Assembly: GCA_039030555.1 (NCBI GenBank)
Contig: JBCCDY010000014.1
Location: 1 to 64,000, forward strand
Reading direction: 5' to 3'
From: JBCCDY01 sp039030555
GTDB lineage: Bacteria > Bacteroidota > Bacteroidia > Cytophagales > Cyclobacteriaceae
DNA length: 64,000 nucleotides
The notes beneath the pieces were generated by a model. The model did no database searches and was not told where the DNA came from. It saw nothing but the letters and a program-made list of their open reading frames with translations. Both the position numbers and the translations under genes were made by a program. Below, piece by piece: positions 26,104 through 35,272 of the stretch (the first letter of the stretch is position 1; each line of letters opens with the position of its first letter).

Positions 26104-26610
26104 TCAATTCATACTGGTGTATCTTGTTTCCGTTAAATTTCCAAACCCATCATTAACATCGCTTTCTTCGCCCAAGAATTTGATTTTCAGCTTTTTCAAT
26201 TCTCGTTCGATTGCCGGAAAGTCATTAATAAATAGATTCCAGACACTGATTGGTTTTGCCTCGCTTACATATATTACAATAAGTCCTGAGCTGGTCGAAT
26301 ATCCAAAAACTGAATTTACAGGAAACTTGGTTGCTTTTACAGTTAGTAACTTGCGAACTGTTACAACTCCATTATCAATCTCCAAGCCATAAACATGAGA
26401 TTTTAGTGTCTTCCATACCAGAGCTATTATTACTAAAAAACCAATCTCAAAAAACAGACAGACATAAAACAAGCCCCCATAATCATTCTCCCAATGAGTG
26501 ACCATATAATATAGTGCCCATGCACCAAATGAAACAATCATTAATAGCATATACCCACCGAAGGCCAGAATAAAGGCTTTTGATTTTTTTACTCCAAGAT
26601 AAAGGCCCAT
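26104..26610 (-). CDS. small membrane protein of unknown function
   Basis: A 168-residue protein with two membrane segments (about 12-36 and 46-66), followed by a roughly 100-residue soluble part made mainly of short strands (VYGLEIDNGVVTVRKL, GLIVIYVS). This order resembles bacterial PH-like (YcxB/DUF304-type) membrane proteins, but no signature is strong enough to name one. It stands alone on the minus strand between the type IX operon and the DUF4920 gene. An 8-bp inverted repeat (ACCAGTAT / ATACTGGT, 26095-26118) overlaps its stop codon. Confidence 0.65.
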   Translation of the reverse strand: MGLYLGVKKSKAFILAFGGYMLLMIVSFGAWALYYMVTHWENDYGGLFYVCLFFEIGFLVIIALVWKTLKSHVYGLEIDNGVVTVRKLLTVKATKFPVNSVFGYSTSSGLIVIYVSEAKPISVWNLFINDFPAIERELKKLKIKFLGEESDVNDGFGNLTETRYTSMN

Positions 26611-26730
26611 AGAAAAATAGTAACATTAATATATAACCTAAGCATACTGGAGGTTTTCATCAGTCCAGAGATCGGTGTCTGGATTGATATATCAAATCCT
26701 GAAAATCTGAATATTGAATGGGAAAATTAT

Positions 26731-27168
26731 CTAATCCTCGATAATTACTCCAGTAGCTATAAAAGAAAATTCTTCCTGGGGTTCAGTAATCGCAGCGGTA
26801 TCTTCTTTTGATCTACCCGCATCCTCTGCATAATGCCTTAAGGTTTCAACATCAGTCACATCCTTTTTTAATTCCCCCTGAATAATAGCGGTTTTGCCGC
26901 TGACACCCTCCGTAGGAACGAAAAAACCGTAATCTTTGAAAGTAACCCTGATCTCATTGTCATCATCTATTTTCATCGTCATCCAGCACCCCTTTTTAGC
27001 ACAGGTGGTAATGATTTCACCCTTCAGTTTTACTTCATTGATGTTTTCTTTCGGCAAAGCTTCGTCGATAGATAGAGCACCTTCTTTGTCTATGTTTGCC
27101 CCATAACTGGCATCTTGCGCTCTCGACTGTAGAGATATAAAAGCAATACAGATAATTAAGTATTTCAT
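26731..27168 (-). CDS. DUF4920 domain-containing secreted protein
   Basis: About 145 residues from the ATG at 27168. The TTG five codons upstream is a poorer start because the signal peptide begins at MKYLIICIAFISL. The mature part matches the DUF4920 pattern: YGANID, then a small OB-fold-like barrel with VKLKGEIITTCAKKGCWM (a Cys-x4-Cys pair) and VTFKDYGFFVP. The Cys pair may bind a metal or form a disulfide, and function is unknown. It lies downstream of gyrB on the same strand with about 100 bases between them. Confidence 0.85.
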   Translation of the reverse strand: MKYLIICIAFISLQSRAQDASYGANIDKEGALSIDEALPKENINEVKLKGEIITTCAKKGCWMTMKIDDDNEIRVTFKDYGFFVPTEGVSGKTAIIQGELKKDVTDVETLRHYAEDAGRSKEDTAAITEPQEEFSFIATGVIIED

Positions 27169-27265
27169 AATCTCTTTTTTCAAAATTGATTAAAAAGCTG
27201 CTCAGGTAGATATTCCATCCAAGAGGTCGGTGACACCATCGACCTCTATCAGGATATATCAATTC

Positions 27266-29224
27266 CTAAACATCTACATTAGCATACTTGGCATGTTTCT
27301 CAATAAACTCTCTTCTAGGAGCAACTTCATCGCCCATAAGCATGGAGAATAAATGATTAGCCTCCGCTGCAGATTCTATAGAAACCTGTTTCAGGCTTCT
27401 GGTGTCTGGTGACATAGTTGTATCCCAAAGTTGATCCGGGTTCATTTCTCCCAAACCTTTATAACGCTGAACACCCACATTCTCTTCTTTTCCATCTCCT
27501 GCCATTTCTTTTATGGCTTCTATACGTTGTTCTTCATTCCAGACGTATTTCTCTTTCTTGCCTTTTTTAATTTGATATAAAGGAGGAAGAGCGATATACA
27601 GATAACCACTTTCTATAAGGTCTTTCATGTATCTAAAGAAGAATGTCAGGATCAAGGTTCTTATGTGACTACCATCAATATCAGCATCCGTCATAATGAT
27701 GATCTTATGATAACGGATCTTATCCATGTTTAGGGCTTTCTCATCATCTTCCTTACCGAACGATACTCCAAGGGCTGTAATGATGTTTTTAATTTCATCA
27801 TTATCATAGATTTTATGCTCTTGGGCTTTCTCTACGTTGAGAATCTTACCTCTGAGTGGAAGAATAGCCTGAAAATTACGGTCTCTACCCTGCTTGGCTG
27901 AGCCACCCGCAGAGTCACCCTCGACCAAATATAACTCACAAATGCTGGCATCTTTACTGGAACAGTCTGCGAGTTTTCCAGGAAGGCCTGAGCCACCCAT
28001 AGCACTCTTACGCTGTACCATTTCCCGAGCTTTTCTGGCCGCCTGACGAGCCTGGGCAGCAAGTACTACCTTACTAACAATTACCTTTGCCTCTTTTGGA
28101 TTCTCCTCCAGATAATCAGAGAGCATCTCACTCACAGCCTGATCTACAGGGCCCATAATATCTGAATTACCCAGTTTGGTTTTCGTCTGACCTTCAAACT
28201 GTGGCTCTGCTACCTTAACTGAAACAACTGCCGTCAAACCTTCTCTGAAGTCATCTCCTGTTATTTCAACTTTCGCTTTTTCAAGAAGGCCCGATTTATC
28301 GGCATAAGCTTTAAGTGTTCTTGTAAGTGCCCTTCTGAATCCGGCTATATGTGTACCACCTTCATGAGTATTGATGTTATTCACATAGGAAACTACATTC
28401 TCTGTATAAGAATTATTGTAGCTCATGGCCACTTGAACAGGAACCCCTCCTTTTTCCGATTCTACAAAAATAGGGTTGGGAATCAGGTTTTCTCTTGAAG
28501 AATCCAGATACTCTACAAATTCACTTAATCCACCCTCGGAATAAAAGTCTTCGTGGATATCGTTGCCTTCATCATCTTGTTCTCTATGGTCAACCAGTGA
28601 AATTTTAATTCCTGCATTTAAAAATGACAACTCTCTCAGTCTTGAGGCTACGGTATCGAACTTATACTCCAGCACTGAAAATATAGAACTATCCGGTTTA
28701 AATTGAACCTTTGTTCCTGTTATATCAGTCGTACCAATTTCACGAACATCATAAGCTGGCTTGCCTCGCTCGTATTCCTGTTCGAATAATTTACCTCCAC
28801 GATGAACGGTAACATGAAGATGGTCGGATAAGGCATTCACACAAGAAACACCTACCCCATGTAACCCTCCTGATACCTTATAAGTGTCTTTATCAAACTT
28901 ACCACCGGCATGAAGGACCGTCATTACGACTTCTAAGGCAGATTTTTTTTCTTTCTCATGGTAATCGGTTGGAATACCTCTTCCATTATCCGTAACCGTT
29001 ATAGAGTTATCCGTATTAATCTCTACGTCTATAGTATCGCAGTATCCAGCAAGTGCCTCATCTATGGAGTTATCTACCACTTCCCAAACCAAATGGTGTA
29101 ATCCTTTAACCCCAACGTCACCAATATACATCGCAGGCCTTTTCCTAACGGCTTCAAGACCTTCTAATACCTGAATATTACCTGCTGAATAATCGCCTTT
29201 GTTCTGCTTTTTGTTATCGCTCAT
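27266..29224 (-). CDS. gyrB: DNA gyrase subunit B
   Basis: The ATPase subunit of DNA gyrase, 652 residues, the usual Bacteroidota length. The GHKL ATPase part shows VLEGLEAVRKRPAMYIG, DNSIDEALAG, DNGRGIP and GGLHGVGVSCVNALS. The transducer and TOPRIM domains follow (LYLVEGDSAGGSAKQGRDR; MTDADIDGSHIRTL), ending in GLGEMNPDQLWDTTM and a typical C-terminus. The QGRDRNFQAILPLRGKILNVEKA context favours GyrB over ParE. No gyrA adjoins it. A likely promoter lies upstream at 29244-29274. Confidence 0.97.
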   Translation of the reverse strand: MSDNKKQNKGDYSAGNIQVLEGLEAVRKRPAMYIGDVGVKGLHHLVWEVVDNSIDEALAGYCDTIDVEINTDNSITVTDNGRGIPTDYHEKEKKSALEVVMTVLHAGGKFDKDTYKVSGGLHGVGVSCVNALSDHLHVTVHRGGKLFEQEYERGKPAYDVREIGTTDITGTKVQFKPDSSIFSVLEYKFDTVASRLRELSFLNAGIKISLVDHREQDDEGNDIHEDFYSEGGLSEFVEYLDSSRENLIPNPIFVESEKGGVPVQVAMSYNNSYTENVVSYVNNINTHEGGTHIAGFRRALTRTLKAYADKSGLLEKAKVEITGDDFREGLTAVVSVKVAEPQFEGQTKTKLGNSDIMGPVDQAVSEMLSDYLEENPKEAKVIVSKVVLAAQARQAARKAREMVQRKSAMGGSGLPGKLADCSSKDASICELYLVEGDSAGGSAKQGRDRNFQAILPLRGKILNVEKAQEHKIYDNDEIKNIITALGVSFGKEDDEKALNMDKIRYHKIIIMTDADIDGSHIRTLILTFFFRYMKDLIESGYLYIALPPLYQIKKGKKEKYVWNEEQRIEAIKEMAGDGKEENVGVQRYKGLGEMNPDQLWDTTMSPDTRSLKQVSIESAAEANHLFSMLMGDEVAPRREFIEKHAKYANVDV

Positions 29225-29243
29225 TTATAATTGTAGAATTCTA

Positions 29244-29274
29244 AAAATGTACATACTAAGCCCACCTTTTTCAA
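29244..29274 (-). promoter_or_regulatory. probable gyrB promoter
   Basis: On the minus strand, TTG (29272-29274), a 20-base spacer and TACATTTT (29244-29251) fit the Bacteroidota TTG-N20-TAnnTTTG pattern except for the final base. It lies 20 bases before the gyrB ATG, so the leader would be short. Confidence 0.5.
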
Positions 29275-29364
29275 TTTCTTCATTATGAAAGAATAGGGAA
29301 ATTAAAGTGATGGACATCAACTCATAAATCCCCTAAATTTAAGCAAAATTTCCCGAATGTTAAG

Positions 29365-29730
29365 CTAATAATTACCCACACTGAGCATGACCAGAGTACA
29401 GGCTTCAATAGTTTCAATTCCATCGCTTTGGGCTAGCTTTTTTAATTCTGGATTCTCAGAGCCAGGATTGAAAATAATCCGCTCAGGCTTCAAAGAAACT
29501 ATATAATCGTGATAAGCTATAATGTTTCTGTACCCTACGTACATAGTTACCGTATCTACATCATCGATCTCGGGTCGGTCTTGTATATTCAAAATATCTT
29601 TTCCAGCTACACTGCCTTTTTTAATGCTAATCGGTACAATCTCATGACCATGATCAGTGAGCGAATGAGAAGCTGCATATGAATATCTTGATGGGTTTGT
29701 GCTTGCTCCAATAACTACTGTTTTCTTCAT
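29365..29730 (-). CDS. CoA-binding domain protein
   Basis: A 121-residue Rossmann-fold protein of the small CoA-binding family. It starts KKTVVIGASTNPSRYSYAA, the nucleotide loop, followed by HEIVPIS and IIFNPGSENPELKKLA. The family binds CoA or related nucleotides in crystal structures but has no agreed function. It is divergent from the hybrid sensor gene and separated from gyrB by 140 bases. Confidence 0.9.
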   Translation of the reverse strand: MKKTVVIGASTNPSRYSYAASHSLTDHGHEIVPISIKKGSVAGKDILNIQDRPEIDDVDTVTMYVGYRNIIAYHDYIVSLKPERIIFNPGSENPELKKLAQSDGIETIEACTLVMLSVGNY

Positions 29731-29846
29731 AAGGTAAAGGTAAGGTTAAACCGAAAAATGCTGTTCTATTTGGTTTCCGAAAAAAATCAATACAACAGTT
29801 TTTCAACCAATTTGACTAAATTAATGAATACAACAAGCTAAATAGT

Positions 29847-32828
29847 ATGGTCTGGGTAAGTCTGGTTCTATTTTTTAACTATCAAGCTTATAATATAGAC
29901 CCTGTGCTGTTCCTGCCCGACAGTCTGGAACAAAAAGTAAAATCGGCCAATCATGTTGATCATCTCAACGATTTAAACAAGCAGGCAAAGTTATTGGTCT
30001 ATAATGATCCTGTGATGGCATATACGCTTTGCCATGAAATCATACAAAAAAGCAATAGCCTAAAAGAAGCAACAGCCTGTGCAAAAGCTCATGATATTAT
30101 AGGAATTTATTTTCAAAATAAAGGGGTTTACGATTCAGCTGAAATTTATTATCAAAGGGCACTGGATATTAAATCCAAATTAAAACAGCCGAAATTATTA
30201 GCTGAGTCATTCAACAATTTTGGCGTTTTAAACCGTAGAAAGGGAAATTTTAATCTAGCCCTTTCTTATTATGAAAAGGCGCTCTCAATTGCCACTAAAC
30301 AGCATGATAGTATCCTTATCGGGAATTATAACAACAATATTGGCTTGGTACTTGAAAATCAAGGCAAATTGGATGGAGCCCTGGAGCATCATCTTGTAAG
30401 CTTAAGTATCAGAGAAAAAATAGGGATCGAACATTGGATAGCGGGTTCATTAAATAATCTAGGAATTGTTTATCAAAGAACGGAAGACTATAGACTTTCT
30501 TTGGACTATTTGCAGCGAGCATTAGCGCTAAAAAAAAAGTTAGATAATAGACGATCTTTAGCTAGTACACATTTAAATCTTGGAAACAGTTTCTCTTACC
30601 TTAACCAATACGATTCGGCATTCCATCATTATGAATCTGCACTTTCTATTGCTGAAGAACTTGATGATAAAACTGAAATAGCTTCCATATTAAACGATAT
30701 GGCTTTCACTGCAATGAAGAGAAAAGACTTTGATGAGGCTATTAATTTGTGCAATACTTCTATTCAGATAAATCGTTCGCTAGGTAACCGAACCAAGCTG
30801 ATCGAATCCATGGATTACCTCGTTTCAACTTACCTTGAAGCAGGCCAATATAAGGCGGCTAAAGAAATCGGTATTGAAGCTTATGAAATTGCACTAAAAA
30901 CCAAGGAAGCAGAAAACATTAGAAGGTCGGCAAAAGGATTAGCGGAAACATTCGAAAAAACAAATGAAGACGAGAAAGCCTTGAAATACTTCAAAATTTA
31001 TAGCCAGTACCGAGATAGCTTATTAAATGAGGAAAAGCTACAAAGTATAGCGCAGGCCAAAGAAAAATATGAATCCGATAAAAAAGATCAGGAAATTGTT
31101 CTATTACTCAAGGAGTCAGAATTGCAGGAAGCATTAATTTCACAAAGGTCAACTCAGAGGAACTTGCTTTTGGGAAGCCTTATTTCTGTTGCACTTGTGG
31201 CATTCTTAATGATCAGGAACTATAGGGTTAAGGTTCGCTCACGCGACGAAATAAATAGAAAGAATAAAGAAATTGAATCTGTTCGATCCCGGTTTTTCGC
31301 AAACATTTCGCATGAATTCAGGACACCATTAACACTGATAGCAGGGCCAATCCAAGGATTATTAGAACGAGAAAAACTTGATTCCAATGATCTTGAAAAG
31401 CTAAAAATGGTAGAAAGAAATACACAAAGATTAAGAAGACTGATCAATCAGTTACTTGATCTTTCGAAAATAGAAGATGGAAGGCTCGAAGTTCATAAAG
31501 AGGAAAAAGAACTATCGTGGTTTATTCAGACTCTTGTGTCATCATTTGGTTCTTTGGCAGAACAGAAACAGATCAACTACAGATATGAAATCATGCCTCC
31601 TGGAGTGTTTGCACTAATCGATTCTGATAAACTAGAGAAAATAGTCTACAATTTGCTCTCAAATGCATTCAAATTTACGCCTAAAGGTGGTACAGTCGAG
31701 TTTAAAGCGAGTTTTAAGAGTGAAAAAAGCGAAGTGGAATTGCAGGTAAATGATACCGGGTCAGGTATGACTGAGGAACAGAAAGATCATGTTTTTGATC
31801 GGTTTTATCAGACGGAAGAAAGTATCAAAAACGAAGTTGAAGGAACGGGAATAGGACTCGCACTAACTAAGGAACTTGTGGATTTTTTGGGTGGGGTAAT
31901 TACTGTAAGAAGCGAAAAAGGTAGAGGATCCACCTTTATAGTTACGCTTCCAATTGAGATTACGGACAGCCGAAATGATCTGATTCCCAAGGATAATATT
32001 GTAACCGAACCTCATCAGTTAGAGCCTGCCCTTGAAGCAGAAGATTTGAAAAAACTCCATCCGCATGAAAATCAGGTTCTTCTGGTAGAAGATAATTATG
32101 ACCTAAGAATTTATCTGAAAAACTGCCTTGGCGGTAATTATAATTATATAGAAGCAGAAGATGGAAAACAGGGCCTGAAGTTGGCTGTAGAAAATATCCC
32201 TGATATAATTATTAGTGACTTAATGATGCCGGAAATGGATGGTATTGAGTTCTGTGAAAGGGTAAAAAACATTGAAGAAACAGGACACATTCCTTTCATT
32301 ATGCTCACCGCAAAAGCCGGTTACGAAAACAAACTAACAGGTTTAAAAACGGGAGCCGACGATTACCTGACAAAACCTTTTGATAAAGACGAACTAAGAC
32401 TCAAAGTTTCGAATGCTTTAAAAAAAAGAGGAAAACTACAGAAAAAGTTAAAATTAGAACTTCTGAATGAGCCAAAACATAAGGATGTATTCTCACATGA
32501 AGAAAGATTCCTGTTTAAACTGAAAAGTGTTATAAATACGCACCTTGGCAACTCAGATTTTTCGGTTGATTTTTTAAGTAAGGAAATTGGGTTAAGCAGG
32601 GTTCAGTTATACCGAAAGGTACAGGCTCTTACCAATCTTTCCGTAAGTGAGTTTATAAGATCCATTCGGCTTCATAAAGCCAAAACCCTTTTGGAAAGAA
32701 AGTGGGGGAATGTATCTGACATCGCCTATGAAGTGGGGTATAATAATCTCTCCTATTTTTCTAAAAGCTTCAAAGAAACGTATGGTAAAAGTCCTTCGGA
32801 GTGGCTGGAGGATTTTCAAAAAGCCTGA
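29847..32828 (+). CDS. hybrid two-component sensor/response regulator with TPR input and AraC output
   Basis: A one-protein signalling chain of 993 residues. Residues 55-390 are TPR repeats, 440-457 a membrane segment, and 480-545 the HisKA dimer helix with phospho-acceptor H489 (NISHEFRTP). Residues 590-705 are the HATPase domain (NAFKFTPKGG, DTGSGM, GTGIGLAL), 743-860 the receiver domain with phospho-acceptor D791 (SDLMMPEMDG), and 890-990 an AraC-type DNA-binding domain (GLSRVQLYRKV, DIAYEVGYNN). The order matches Bacteroidota hybrid systems. The TPR part stands in place of the Reg_prop/Y_Y_Y sensor domain of sugar-sensing versions. The first 25 residues are hydrophobic and may be a signal or anchor. 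No sugar locus adjoins it, so the signal is unknown. Confidence 0.93.
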   Translation: MVWVSLVLFFNYQAYNIDPVLFLPDSLEQKVKSANHVDHLNDLNKQAKLLVYNDPVMAYTLCHEIIQKSNSLKEATACAKAHDIIGIYFQNKGVYDSAEIYYQRALDIKSKLKQPKLLAESFNNFGVLNRRKGNFNLALSYYEKALSIATKQHDSILIGNYNNNIGLVLENQGKLDGALEHHLVSLSIREKIGIEHWIAGSLNNLGIVYQRTEDYRLSLDYLQRALALKKKLDNRRSLASTHLNLGNSFSYLNQYDSAFHHYESALSIAEELDDKTEIASILNDMAFTAMKRKDFDEAINLCNTSIQINRSLGNRTKLIESMDYLVSTYLEAGQYKAAKEIGIEAYEIALKTKEAENIRRSAKGLAETFEKTNEDEKALKYFKIYSQYRDSLLNEEKLQSIAQAKEKYESDKKDQEIVLLLKESELQEALISQRSTQRNLLLGSLISVALVAFLMIRNYRVKVRSRDEINRKNKEIESVRSRFFANISHEFRTPLTLIAGPIQGLLEREKLDSNDLEKLKMVERNTQRLRRLINQLLDLSKIEDGRLEVHKEEKELSWFIQTLVSSFGSLAEQKQINYRYEIMPPGVFALIDSDKLEKIVYNLLSNAFKFTPKGGTVEFKASFKSEKSEVELQVNDTGSGMTEEQKDHVFDRFYQTEESIKNEVEGTGIGLALTKELVDFLGGVITVRSEKGRGSTFIVTLPIEITDSRNDLIPKDNIVTEPHQLEPALEAEDLKKLHPHENQVLLVEDNYDLRIYLKNCLGGNYNYIEAEDGKQGLKLAVENIPDIIISDLMMPEMDGIEFCERVKNIEETGHIPFIMLTAKAGYENKLTGLKTGADDYLTKPFDKDELRLKVSNALKKRGKLQKKLKLELLNEPKHKDVFSHEERFLFKLKSVINTHLGNSDFSVDFLSKEIGLSRVQLYRKVQALTNLSVSEFIRSIRLHKAKTLLERKWGNVSDIAYEVGYNNLSYFSKSFKETYGKSPSEWLEDFQKA

Positions 32829-32829
32829 T

Positions 32830-32853
32830 AAAATATCTCTAAATAGATATTTT
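32830..32853 (+). terminator. A/T-rich hairpin after the hybrid sensor gene
   Basis: 9-bp stem AAAATATCT / AGATATTTT with a 6-base loop, starting directly after the stop codon. It has no GC core and a weak T tract, so it is a plausible but weak terminator. Confidence 0.4.
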
Positions 32854-32942
32854 CTGACGGTGTATCATAACTGTTAGTAATTGAAACATTTGTAACAGTC
32901 TCTTTTTTCAAAGCCAGCGAAATTCACTGAAAACTGGATGAA

Positions 32943-33497
32943 ATGAAACAGACTTTAATACTCTTATTTTTTATTATTTGTACAGTTTCCACCTCCTTCG
33001 CGCAGGTACAGTGGAATGTTTCTGCTAATGTGTTACTGGAAGCTGAGGAAGTAGCTTATTTTGATCCACCCGATCGGTTCTCCGGACTGGGCTCGGCATT
33101 TTTACTACGAGGTGCAGCCCTGTTTCCCTGGGGCAATCGATTTATTGGGGGGCCTTACCTCAAGTTTTCTCCTGGAGTTGAAATATTTCGTTTTGACGAA
33201 TCACCAACACTAGTTGAATTGGGGCTTTCTATTGGACCTAGATTTGAAATAGTAGAAGAAATTGAAGTAAGGGCTTTGGTTGATATTGGCTACAGGGGAT
33301 TCTTATCCAGTAGTGATATCGTTAGTGCTGATGCCTTAGCGACAAACCTCAATCTGGAAGTCATATTTTTTAAAGAAAATACCATCTCACCAAAATTTAA
33401 TCTAGGATTCCTTGCGCAGCCAGCAGGGGGTAATGAAGACGTATTCTTCAGCTTTAGTCCATACTGGTTTATTGGAGGAGGTATAGTAGTCAATTAA
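32943..33497 (+). CDS. putative outer-membrane beta-barrel protein
   Basis: A 184-residue protein with a clean signal peptide (cleavage after STSFAQ, residue 21). The mature part is a series of short amphipathic strands rich in Gly and aromatic residues (FLLRGAALFPWG, YLKFSPGVEIF, LGLSIGPRFEI), ending SPYWFIGGGIVVN. This fits a small eight-stranded barrel. No named family is evident. It stands downstream of the hybrid sensor, beyond a weak terminator, so co-regulation is possible but not shown. Confidence 0.7.
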   Translation: MKQTLILLFFIICTVSTSFAQVQWNVSANVLLEAEEVAYFDPPDRFSGLGSAFLLRGAALFPWGNRFIGGPYLKFSPGVEIFRFDESPTLVELGLSIGPRFEIVEEIEVRALVDIGYRGFLSSSDIVSADALATNLNLEVIFFKENTISPKFNLGFLAQPAGGNEDVFFSFSPYWFIGGGIVVN

Positions 33498-33594
33498 AAA
33501 CAGTGAGATCCATCTCCCACCGTCAAGCCGAAGTATGACGCTTATCTTGATTGCAATGAATTAATATATAACAATAGCTAAAAAGTTTATACTA

Positions 33595-33888
33595 ATGAAA
33601 AATATCTGTAGCGTTCTCATATTGATTTTTGTAGCCTTTCAGTCCTGTTCTTCGAAAGATGAGCCCTGCTTTCAATGTAATTATGAAACGAGAAGAAGCT
33701 CCTGTTCAAGCTTAAGTTTTGGCCCATGGGAAAGCGAATTCTCTCAACACGATCGTGATAACATAAGGGATGATCTGAACCCGGATAGTTTTTGTGCCCT
33801 AATATATCCAAGTAGTGATATAGAGTGTTCTTCGACTTGTTGTATAAATTTCCAATTTCGAAATGTAGAGGCTGTCAATTGTGAATGA
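33595..33888 (+). CDS. small cysteine-rich lipoprotein
   Basis: A 97-residue protein with a lipoprotein signal (lipobox AFQSC, Cys18) and eight further cysteines (about 25, 28, 37, 67, 78, 82, 83, 96), including CFQC and a CC pair. The even number suggests a disulfide-stabilised surface or periplasmic domain. I recognise no family. It follows the beta-barrel gene by about 100 bases on the same strand. Confidence 0.65.
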   Translation: MKNICSVLILIFVAFQSCSSKDEPCFQCNYETRRSSCSSLSFGPWESEFSQHDRDNIRDDLNPDSFCALIYPSSDIECSSTCCINFQFRNVEAVNCE

Positions 33889-34087
33889 GCCATTCTCCGG
33901 GATTCTTTAGCTTTAGCTTAATGACCTAAGAATACAAACGAACCAAAGCTCTGGCGAGTTTGGTGTTTGCACCAAACCAGTACTTACTTTTTTCGACCAT
34001 TTATCTGAAACTGGTCAAATCAACAGATATATACAATTCTTTTGTAATCAAATTTTTTTGATTGAAGAAGAGATCAGGTAAAAGGTT

Positions 34088-35152
34088 CTATTTCTTTCCT
34101 TTTTTATCGACTACACTATAGCGTTCATTAAGCTCATGAATTACACTGTCCAATTTTTTAATAGTATTTTCCATATAGCCAATAACATTTTTTGCTGTTT
34201 GAGGATCGAAGTTTTCCTTTTTCAGAATATTTATAAGCCCTAGAATTGTGGCTACCGGACCTCTAACATCATGGGCACTCACGTAGGATATTTTGTCCAG
34301 AAAGGAAAGTGCCAACTTTAGCTGCCTTTCAATTTCCATAGATTGAGTGATGTCCAACGTAGCACCGATCAACTGAATGGGCTTTCCTTTTTCATCCCTT
34401 TTAAACACGGAGTCCACCAAGTTTATCCAACGGTATTTTCCTTCTTTCAATTTTATTCTAAGAGTGCAGGTTAGCACTTCATTATCTCGAGATTTTTGAA
34501 GTTTTAAGGTATGGTTATGTAGCTTCCTTCTATCGGCTTTATGAACAAGTTTCTGAATATCATCAAGGCCCAACCCATATATTTGTTTATCACTCAGCCC
34601 AATAATCTCCTTTGTTTTTGAAGTGGCAAAGACTACTTTATGTTTTAGGAAGTCATATACATTATAGCCTACTGGAGAAACGTGCGTTATTCCTTTTATA
34701 AGCTCCAATTCAAACTTAGAAGCTTCTAATTGCTCATGCGCTGTTCTTTCAGAAGTGATATCAATGTGGGTACCAACCATTCTTTTGGGCTGACCGTACT
34801 CATCTCTAAGTACTACCTTACCTCGCGACCTGACCCATATATAGGCACCTCCATTTTTTCGCATCCTGAAATCTATGCTCCAGGGCTCATCATATCGGGC
34901 GTACATTTCCTGAAGCCATATAACCCGATCACGATCTTCCGGATGGAGTTTTTCAGACCAATTCTCAAAAGAAGATTCACTTTGGTATTTGTCTTCTTCA
35001 TAACCTAGAAGCTTCCACCAAACTTTGCTATGGTATGTTCTATTGGTTTCAACATCCCAATCCCACCAACCTTCATAACTTGAATCCAGAATAAGGTTTA
35101 ATCTCTCTAATTGATCAATACTTTGCTGCTCTATTTCCTGATCCTTCTTCAA
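34088..35152 (-). CDS. PAS-domain protein with HisKA-like helix but no ATPase domain
   Basis: A 354-residue cytoplasmic protein. Two PAS/PAC units cover about 15-135 (YEGWWDWDVETN, LHPEDRDRVIW, GTHIDITSER) and 140-275 (VGYNVYDFLKHKVVFA, LIGATLDITQS). A dimerisation helix pair with a histidine in SAHDVRGPVATILGL follows. The protein then ends in VVDKKGKK with no HATPase domain, and none is encoded downstream. It is therefore either a sensor that feeds another kinase or a kinase fragment. The H-box is unusual, with HDVRGP instead of HELRTP. The stop appears natural and no frameshift is evident nearby. Confidence 0.8.
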   Translation of the reverse strand: MKKDQEIEQQSIDQLERLNLILDSSYEGWWDWDVETNRTYHSKVWWKLLGYEEDKYQSESSFENWSEKLHPEDRDRVIWLQEMYARYDEPWSIDFRMRKNGGAYIWVRSRGKVVLRDEYGQPKRMVGTHIDITSERTAHEQLEASKFELELIKGITHVSPVGYNVYDFLKHKVVFATSKTKEIIGLSDKQIYGLGLDDIQKLVHKADRRKLHNHTLKLQKSRDNEVLTCTLRIKLKEGKYRWINLVDSVFKRDEKGKPIQLIGATLDITQSMEIERQLKLALSFLDKISYVSAHDVRGPVATILGLINILKKENFDPQTAKNVIGYMENTIKKLDSVIHELNERYSVVDKKGKK

Positions 35153-35272
35153 ATTCTAGAAATACTTAAACTAAATTAACCAACTAAAATTAGAAGTTAA
35201 AGGTAGGCTAGTAAAGAAAAAAGGAATAGTGAAAATGTAATTGTTCACCAAACTTTAACATCTAAGGCCATG

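Noticed and set aside
26095..26118. Hairpin at the end of the small membrane-protein gene as a terminator
   Set aside because: The 8-bp stem is AT-rich and no T tract follows on either strand, so it is noted in the gene entry only.
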